This document shows positions 5,312-9,766 of a stretch of 9,766 nucleotides of DNA, piece after piece; position 1 is the first letter of the stretch, and each line of letters opens with the position of its first letter. This stretch comes from an uncultured Clostridiaceae bacterium (lineage in GTDB: Bacteria > Bacillota > Clostridia > Oscillospirales > Ruminococcaceae), in NCBI GenBank assembly GCA_946411985.1, contig CAMKFY010000032.1:1-9766 (forward strand). Direction: 5' to 3'. The translations under genes and the position numbers were made by a program. The notes below the pieces were generated by a model. The model saw only the letters and a list, made by a program, of their open reading frames with translations. It had not been told where the DNA came from and made no database searches.

Positions 5312-7238
5312 CCTTTATATAGTTTAAAAGCCCGCCCATTAATATAACATTTCTATCTTTTTCACCAAGCTCAAAGGAAAGCTTTATAGAAGCTCCTTTA
5401 GTGTTATTTTTTAACACAACATATTCGCCACTAGCAACAGCTTCCCGTAAATTTTCAAACTCTATGTTATCTCCTTGAGATATAAAATTGTAATGCTCAG
5501 CTTCTAAAAACGTAAGCGGCAATATCCCAACGTTTATAAGGTTTGCTTTATGTATTCTAGCAAAACTTTTAGCTATAACTGCCCTAATTCCAAGGTATAA
5601 AGGCACTAGTGCAGCGTGCTCACGAGAAGAACCCTGCCCATAGTTTGCACCAGCTAATATTACGCCGTTCTCCGTTAACTTTGCCCTTTCGTAGAAATCT
5701 TTATCTATAACTTCAAAACAAAACTGAGCCAAATACGGTATGTTAGACCGAAACGGCAAAATTTTAGCTCCTGCTGGCATTATATGGTCGGTTGTTATAT
5801 TATCACCCAACTTTATAACAACATTAGCCGAAAAGCTGCCCGAAAGCTCTTTTCCAATAGGAAACGGCTTTATATTTGGCCCACGCACAACTTCAACATA
5901 TTTCGCATCCTCCTCGCTTGCAGGAGCGCATATCATATTATCGTTTATTAAAAATTCTTCTGGCATTCTAAAAATGCCATTATTAAAATCTTGCTCAGGC
6001 GGCACAACCAGCTCACCTTTTAAGGCAGAGTAAGCAGCCACTTCTGGGGACACCAAATATATTTGCCCGTCTTTTGTGCCGCTTCGGCCTAAGAAATTGC
6101 GGTTAAATGTGCGAAGTGAAACTCCTCCAGATTTTGGAGATTGACCCATGCCTATGCACGGCCCGCAAGCATTTTCAAGCACTCGCGCTCCAGCGTCTAT
6201 TATATCTGAAAGTGCACCATTTCTAGAAAGCATAGAAAACACCTGACGTGACCCAAAAGCCAAAGCAAGGTCTACATTGCGTGCTACAGTTTTCCCGCGA
6301 AGAATATGCGCCACCTTCATCATATCTGCTAAGGAAGAATTAGTGCAAGACCCTATACAAACCTGATCTAACTTCAAACCAGCCATTTCACGCACAGTTT
6401 TAACATTATCTGGAGAATGTGGGCATGCCACCATGCTTTCTAAGCGATCTAAATCTAAATTTAAAACATCATCATAATTGACGTCGCTATCCGCAGCCAA
6501 GTTAACCCAACACTTCTCCCTGCTTTGCGCTTTTAGAAAATTATATGTTTGCTCATCTGAAGGAAAAATTGACGTAGTAGCCCCAAGCTCTGCCCCCATA
6601 TTGGTTATTGTGGCACGCTCAGGAACAGTTAAATATTTAACGCCATCACCACCATATTCAAATATTCTGCCAACGCCACCTTTTACGCTAACAATTTGCA
6701 AAATTTTAAGTATTACGTCTTTCGCGCCAACCCAAGGCCTTAGCCTACCATTCAAATTTATCCTAACTATTTTAGGGCGAGGTATTTCATACCTAAAGCC
6801 TGCCATCGCGCAAGCAACGTCAAAACCTCCTGCCCCAAATGCAAGCATACCAATGCCCCCAGCAGTAGGCGTATGGCTATCCGACCCTATTAAAACCTCA
6901 CCTGGCGCCGCAAACCGTTCAAGGTGCACTTGATGGCATATTCCGTTGCCTGGCTTAGAATAATATATACCATACTTTTTAGCCACAGACGCTATATAAG
7001 CGTGGTCGTCAGCGTTCATAAAGCCAGCCTGCAATGTATTATGATCTACATATGCAACGCTAAGCTTTGTTTTTACCCTATCTATGCCTAATGCTTCTAG
7101 CTGCAAATAGGTCATTGTGCCTGTAGCATCTTGTGTGAGAGTTTGGTCTACCTTTAGGCTTAAAACATCTCCACTTTCTAATTTTTTAAACTCCGAACCA
7201 TTCCTTCTAACTATCTTTTCCGTTAGCGTATAACCCAT
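5301..7238 (-). CDS. acn: Aconitate hydratase (aconitase), Aquifex/clostridial single-chain type
   Basis: A cytoplasmic 4Fe-4S enzyme that isomerises citrate to isocitrate via cis-aconitate. Cluster ligands are visible as CIGSCTNSS (Cys at about 298) and ENACGPCIGMG (Cys at about 358 and 361), numbered from the chosen start. Other family motifs are SDSHTPTAGGIG near 119-130, FNRNFLGRSG near 378-387, and in the C-terminal swivel domain GDNITTDHIMPAG and YGQGSSREHAA (533-543). At 645 residues on one chain it is shorter than AcnA (~890), and it is too long for a LeuC subunit, which lacks the swivel domain. I choose the ATG at 7238 over a TTG five codons earlier because GGGGG lies 8 nt before the ATG and overlaps the TTG-started codons. 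The gene is alone, convergent with sigG and divergent from ytvI, so no citrate synthase or isocitrate dehydrogenase neighbour is seen. Homoaconitase or 2-methylaconitase activity is less likely. Confidence 0.9.
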   Translation of the reverse strand: MGYTLTEKIVRRNGSEFKKLESGDVLSLKVDQTLTQDATGTMTYLQLEALGIDRVKTKLSVAYVDHNTLQAGFMNADDHAYIASVAKKYGIYYSKPGNGICHQVHLERFAAPGEVLIGSDSHTPTAGGIGMLAFGAGGFDVACAMAGFRYEIPRPKIVRINLNGRLRPWVGAKDVILKILQIVSVKGGVGRIFEYGGDGVKYLTVPERATITNMGAELGATTSIFPSDEQTYNFLKAQSREKCWVNLAADSDVNYDDVLNLDLDRLESMVACPHSPDNVKTVREMAGLKLDQVCIGSCTNSSLADMMKVAHILRGKTVARNVDLALAFGSRQVFSMLSRNGALSDIIDAGARVLENACGPCIGMGQSPKSGGVSLRTFNRNFLGRSGTKDGQIYLVSPEVAAYSALKGELVVPPEQDFNNGIFRMPEEFLINDNMICAPASEEDAKYVEVVRGPNIKPFPIGKELSGSFSANVVIKLGDNITTDHIMPAGAKILPFRSNIPYLAQFCFEVIDKDFYERAKLTENGVILAGANYGQGSSREHAALVPLYLGIRAVIAKSFARIHKANLINVGILPLTFLEAEHYNFISQGDNIEFENLREAVASGEYVVLKNNTKGASIKLSFELGEKDRNVILMGGLLNYIKANK

Positions 7239-7246
7239 AAACGCTA

Positions 7247-7251
7247 CCCCC
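7247..7251 (-). promoter_or_regulatory. Ribosome-binding site that fixes the aconitase start
   Basis: GGGGG on the - strand stands 8 nt before the ATG at 7238. A longer frame beginning with TTG at 7253 would place this site inside the coding region and has no purine-rich site of its own, so the ATG is preferred. Confidence 0.7.
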
Positions 7252-7277
7252 AAGCGTATTAAATAAAATTCTAGTTA

Positions 7278-7306
7278 ATATTAGAACATAAAACAGATTA
7301 TGTCAA
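7278..7306 (-). promoter_or_regulatory. Sigma-A promoter of the aconitase gene
   Basis: A perfect -35 box TTGACA (7306-7301 on the - strand) is followed after exactly 17 bp by TAATAT (7283-7278), a -10 with four of six consensus bases. It lies about 40 bp before the ATG, leaving a short leader with the ribosome-binding site. It is the best promoter match in the window. No operator was recognised. Confidence 0.7.
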
Positions 7307-7375
7307 TACTGCAAAAGCATAATTAAACTTTTTAAATATAAATTATATATAACTAAAAATAAAAATATAATTTTA

Positions 7376-7501
7376 AATTTCTGGTTATTCTACAGATTAA
7401 TAATTTTTAAAAAGGGTGTTTAAAACCATTGAAAAATAACAATCTAGAGCATAAAATAGAATTCCTAATTTCTGGACTATTCTACGGATTAATAATTTTT
7501 A
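7376..7501. repeat. Short partial tandem duplication (period about 91 bp) around the ytvI start
   Basis: Bases 7376-7409 in the leader repeat bases 7467-7501 inside ytvI, with about 32 identical positions out of 35 including TTCTGG, TATTCTAC and GATTAATAATTTTTA. The shared stretch codes for ISGLFYGLIIF in the gene. The upstream copy has a 1-bp deletion and a G-to-A change and is not open in the same frame. A more degraded match appears to extend upstream to about 7362. The repeat interval carries the ytvI ribosome-binding site and start codon. Confidence 0.8.
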
Positions 7502-8502
7502 GCTCTTTTTTTATATTAAAACATATAGTTCCAGTTTTTACTCCATTTTTAGTTGGATTTTTTATAGCTTTTATTTTACGACCAATAACAGAAAAGATGT
7601 GCGAAAAAACTAAAATAAACGGAAAGGTTTGCGGTATAGTTGTTGTAATTTTTTCTTATATTTTAATATTTTTTTTCATATGGTTAATATCCTGTAAAAT
7701 AGCAGAATTTTTGAGGACATTTTTAAATTCTTCTCCAGAAATATATAAAAGCACAGTTTTACCAACACTAAACACGCTAGCCGAACAGCTAAATAAAATA
7801 CTTTTAAACCTGCTGCCAAACTCAAATTTTAAAATACAAGACATAATAGAAAATATGTTTTATAACATTGACGATTTTGTAACTTCAACAGCAAAATATA
7901 TTCTTTCAATTATGGCAAAAACAGGAAAAAATATACCAAATTTTTTAATAAATATAACATTTTCAATAATATCGTCTATATATTTTAGCTACGATTACGA
8001 GAAAATAACCACATTTATAGTTAATCTTTTCCCCAAAAAAACACAACATATTCTAATAAAAACAAAAGGCTACACAATAACTACAATAATTAAATATATT
8101 AAAGCATACATGCTATTAATGCTAATATCATTCTGCCTGCTAAGCATTGGTTTTTTCATAATTAAGGTTAAAAACCCAATTGGCGTGGCTGCTTTAATAT
8201 CTTTATTTGACGCTATTCCTTTTGTGGGCTCCGGAATAGTAATATTGCCTTGGGCTTTAGTTATTGTAGGTAAAAATTTTAATATGGCTATAGGGCTAAT
8301 AACAATATTTTTGGTGTTAAACCTCGCACGTAGCTTCTTAGAGCCTAAAATATTGGGCGCATCACTCGGAATACACCCGCTTGCCACGTTAATATCGGTA
8401 TACGTTGGCGCAAAAATACTTGGGTTTTTAGGCATAATATTTGCACCAATAGCCATTCAGATAGCATTTTCACTATATAAATATAAAAAATCTAAATATT
8501 AA
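7429..8502 (+). CDS. ytvI: Sporulation integral membrane protein YtvI (AI-2E transporter family)
   Basis: A polytopic membrane protein of the AI-2E exporter (UPF0118/PerM-like) superfamily. Its role in sporulation is known only by association in Bacillus, and its substrate is not established. Hydrophobic segments are visible at about 12-50 (two helices), 65-88, 165-185, 212-242, and three or four more between 245 and 350, with a hydrophilic extracytoplasmic stretch at about 92-150. The C-terminal signature DAIPFVGSGIVILPWA, then ARSFLEPKILGASLGIHPLATL and YVGAKILGFLGIIFAPIAIQI, resembles YtvI proteins closely. The length of 357 residues fits (Bacillus YtvI ~370). It begins with TTG; AAAGGGTG lies about 10 nt upstream and no in-frame ATG precedes it. 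Its leader contains a duplicated piece of its own 5' coding region. Confidence 0.82.
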   Translation: MKNNNLEHKIEFLISGLFYGLIIFSSFFILKHIVPVFTPFLVGFFIAFILRPITEKMCEKTKINGKVCGIVVVIFSYILIFFFIWLISCKIAEFLRTFLNSSPEIYKSTVLPTLNTLAEQLNKILLNLLPNSNFKIQDIIENMFYNIDDFVTSTAKYILSIMAKTGKNIPNFLINITFSIISSIYFSYDYEKITTFIVNLFPKKTQHILIKTKGYTITTIIKYIKAYMLLMLISFCLLSIGFFIIKVKNPIGVAALISLFDAIPFVGSGIVILPWALVIVGKNFNMAIGLITIFLVLNLARSFLEPKILGASLGIHPLATLISVYVGAKILGFLGIIFAPIAIQIAFSLYKYKKSKY

Positions 8503-8868
8503 AATCTTAAGAAAACATATATATTGCATGCAAATATTTAAGCATTATAAAACTATATTTTGTTTAACATTTAAAAGCAGCCAATTTTAAGTGTTGTAAA
8601 CGCTAAAGATTATAGTAAAATTAAATATACTCAAAATTTTATAATGTTACCATAAACCACTCCTAAGTTAAATTACGCCTAAATTTATTTGCCCCAACCA
8701 AACTTAATTATAAGCTCTAAGTTGGCAATTTAACAGCTAATTTTCATTTTTTCAGCAACGTTCAAAATACAACTAGTTAAATCTGTTTTATTTTCAAATA
8801 TAAATTAGTTAACGAAAATGAATAAGAAATAAGCGCTAGCAGCATATGCAAACTTAATTCTTATTTGT
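8503..8868. other. AT-rich intergenic region between converging ytvI and rlmB
   Basis: About 366 bp without a gene I can support. The frames are short and lack ribosome-binding sites, apart from a trivial four-codon frame on the - strand behind AGGAG near 8662-8666. An imperfect AT-rich inverted repeat (ATGAATAAGAA at 8818-8828 against TTCTTATTTGTTCAT at 8858-8872) sits at the rlmB stop and could be a poor terminator. No GC-rich stem with a T-run was found for either gene. Confidence 0.55.
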
Positions 8869-9582
8869 TCATACTATTCTATTTTGCCTAAATATTTCAT
8901 ACATAATAATTCCCCCAGCCACAGAAACATTTAACGAATCAATAGAATTGGCCATAGGCACACCGCATATAACATCGCATTGTTTTTTTATTAGTTGGCC
9001 AACACCAAACCCCTCAGAGCCCACCACTAAAGCTACATTGCCCTTAAAATTTACTTCATAAAAATTCTGCCCGCCCACATCAGCGCAATACACAAATATT
9101 CCGTCTTTTTTCAAAACATTAATAGCACCAGACAGGTTTGCCACCCGCACAATATTTAAAAAATTAACCGCCCCAGCAGACGCTTTTTCCACAGTAGCGT
9201 TTATTGGTGCGGTTCTTCTTTTAGGCAATATAACAGCATCTGCCCCAACAGCGTATGCAGTGCGCAAAAGCGCACCCAAATTATGCGGATCTTGCACTTT
9301 ATCACAAATTAAAATAAAAACTGCCTTATTGCTATTTTTAATTTGCATTTGCATATCTTTAAAATCCATATATTTAATATTGCTACAAAACGCCACAACA
9401 CCTTGAGTTTTAAATTTAAACTTTTTTAAATTTTCTGGATTAACAAATTTAACTAAAACGCCATATTCCCGCGCTAAATTTAAAATATCTCCAACACCTT
9501 TTGCCGTTTTAGATATTAAAATTTCGCTAATATATCTCTTTGCTTTTAAGGCCTCTTTTATAGAATTCCTGCCATAAAGCAT
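8869..9582 (-). CDS. rlmB: 23S rRNA (guanosine-2251-2'-O)-methyltransferase RlmB (SpoU/TrmH family)
   Basis: This SPOUT methyltransferase uses S-adenosylmethionine to methylate the ribose of a guanosine in the 23S rRNA P-loop. The N-terminal substrate-binding domain covers about 1-72 (MLYGRNSIKEALKAKR onward). The knotted catalytic domain has motif 1 NLGALLRTAYAVGADAVILPKR (about 101-122, with the conserved Asn and Arg), motif 2 VVGSEGFGV (186-194) and motif 3 PMANSIDSLNVSVAGGI (209-225), which form the SAM-binding knot. I use the ATG at 9582 (237 residues) because GGAG lies 6 nt ahead of it; a TTG four codons upstream overlaps that site. The length is close to the family norm (~245). The stop is TGA. 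A truncated copy of its N-terminal coding region lies directly upstream. The closely related tRNA TrmH is less likely, as those lack this N-terminal domain. Confidence 0.92.
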   Translation of the reverse strand: MLYGRNSIKEALKAKRYISEILISKTAKGVGDILNLAREYGVLVKFVNPENLKKFKFKTQGVVAFCSNIKYMDFKDMQMQIKNSNKAVFILICDKVQDPHNLGALLRTAYAVGADAVILPKRRTAPINATVEKASAGAVNFLNIVRVANLSGAINVLKKDGIFVYCADVGGQNFYEVNFKGNVALVVGSEGFGVGQLIKKQCDVICGVPMANSIDSLNVSVAGGIIMYEIFRQNRIV

Positions 9583-9588
9583 ACCACT

Positions 9589-9592
9589 CTCC
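9589..9592 (-). promoter_or_regulatory. Ribosome-binding site that fixes the rlmB start
   Basis: GGAG on the - strand is 6 nt before the ATG at 9582, within GGAGAGTGGT. The alternative TTG at 9594-9592 overlaps this site and has nothing comparable ahead of it, so the ATG is the likely start. Confidence 0.7.
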
Positions 9593-9638
9593 AAAATATA
9601 TACACCATCTCTTCTAAAAAAATTTATTGTATAAATGC

Positions 9639-9766
9639 TTATTTGAAATTTAATTTAACTAAAACACCATATTCCCGCGCTAAATTTAAAATATCTCCAA
9701 CAACTTTTACTGTTTTAGATATTAAAATTTCGCTAATATATCTCTTTGCTTTTAAGGCCTCTTTTA
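9639..9766 (-). pseudogene. Truncated upstream copy of rlmB (N-terminal fragment)
   Basis: On the - strand the frame entering from beyond the window edge reads KEALKAKRYISEILISK, then TVKVVGDILNLAREYGVLVK, matching RlmB residues about 10-45 with Ala-to-Val and Gly-to-Val changes. It then diverges to LNFK and stops at 9641-9639. It therefore covers only part of the substrate-binding domain and has no methyltransferase domain. The frame is still open, so a short peptide could be made if its start (outside the window) survives. It is most simply a by-product of tandem duplication. Confidence 0.85.

Larger units (their letters stand above)
9446..9766. repeat. Partial tandem duplication (period 206 bp) of the rlmB 5' region
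   Basis: Bases 9652-9766 repeat bases 9446-9560 at a constant offset of 206 bp without indels; I count about four to five differences. The upstream copy runs off the window, so the true extent is unknown. The interval between copies contains the rlmB leader, ribosome-binding site and start codon, so the unit is leader plus the first ~45 codons. Confidence 0.9.

Noticed and set aside
5301..7238. 3-isopropylmalate dehydratase large subunit (LeuC)
   Set aside because: The chain includes the C-terminal swivel domain with YGQGSSREHAA on the same polypeptide, and no leuD, leuB or leuA lies nearby.
7262..7428. Sigma-E or sigma-G promoter for ytvI
   Set aside because: CATAAT at 7318-7323 is suggestive, but no suitably spaced -35 could be found for any sigma factor.
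8527..8590. A 20-codon frame starting at an ATG in GCATGC
   Set aside because: No ribosome-binding site, AT-driven composition and no recognisable sequence.
8818..8872. Rho-independent terminator for rlmB
   Set aside because: The inverted repeat is AT-only with a 4-base bulge and a long loop, and no T-run follows the stem.

Overview
The window is AT-rich chromosomal DNA from a spore-forming, low-GC Gram-positive bacterium, most likely an anaerobic or gut-type member of the Clostridia. The main clues are a clear sigma-G gene, a YtvI-type sporulation membrane protein, lysine/cell-wall synthesis through LL-diaminopimelate aminotransferase, a Firmicute-type ROK glucokinase, and strong purine-rich Shine-Dalgarno sites. 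The species cannot be named from this sequence. No phage, insertion sequence, CRISPR array, tRNA or rRNA was seen.

Layout. 1-2277 (+): an extended -10 promoter drives a two-gene operon, dapL (LL-DAP aminotransferase) and dat (D-amino-acid aminotransferase). Both supply amino acids for peptidoglycan. The operon ends at a hairpin that probably also serves the converging nrdR. 2335-4102 (-): a ROK sugar kinase gene followed by nrdR, the repressor of ribonucleotide reductase genes. Between them lies a scrambled remnant of both genes. 4103-4513: AT-rich divergent intergenic region. 4514-5296 (+): sigG, standing alone. 5301-7238 (-): a single-chain aconitase of the Aquifex/clostridial type, meeting sigG tail to tail with 4 bp between stop codons, and preceded by a good sigma-A promoter. 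7429-8502 (+): ytvI. 8503-8868: AT-rich gap with no supported gene. 8869-9582 (-): rlmB, the 23S rRNA Gm2251 2'-O-methyltransferase. 9639 to the end: a second, truncated copy of the rlmB 5' end.

The genes are housekeeping and sporulation functions and do not form one pathway. Transcription direction changes after almost every gene or pair, which is unusual for a Firmicute.

The main non-routine signal is structural. Three partial tandem duplications occur in under 10 kb, with repeat periods of about 320, 206 and 91 bp. Each one spans the ribosome-binding site and start codon of a gene (nrdR, rlmB, ytvI), leaves the full-length gene intact and places a decaying fragment upstream. In the nrdR/ROK case the junction fuses the first codons of nrdR to the last ~82 codons of the kinase. 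The kinase half is almost identical to its parent, while the nrdR half is clearly diverged. No novel defence system or biosynthetic cluster was recognised.
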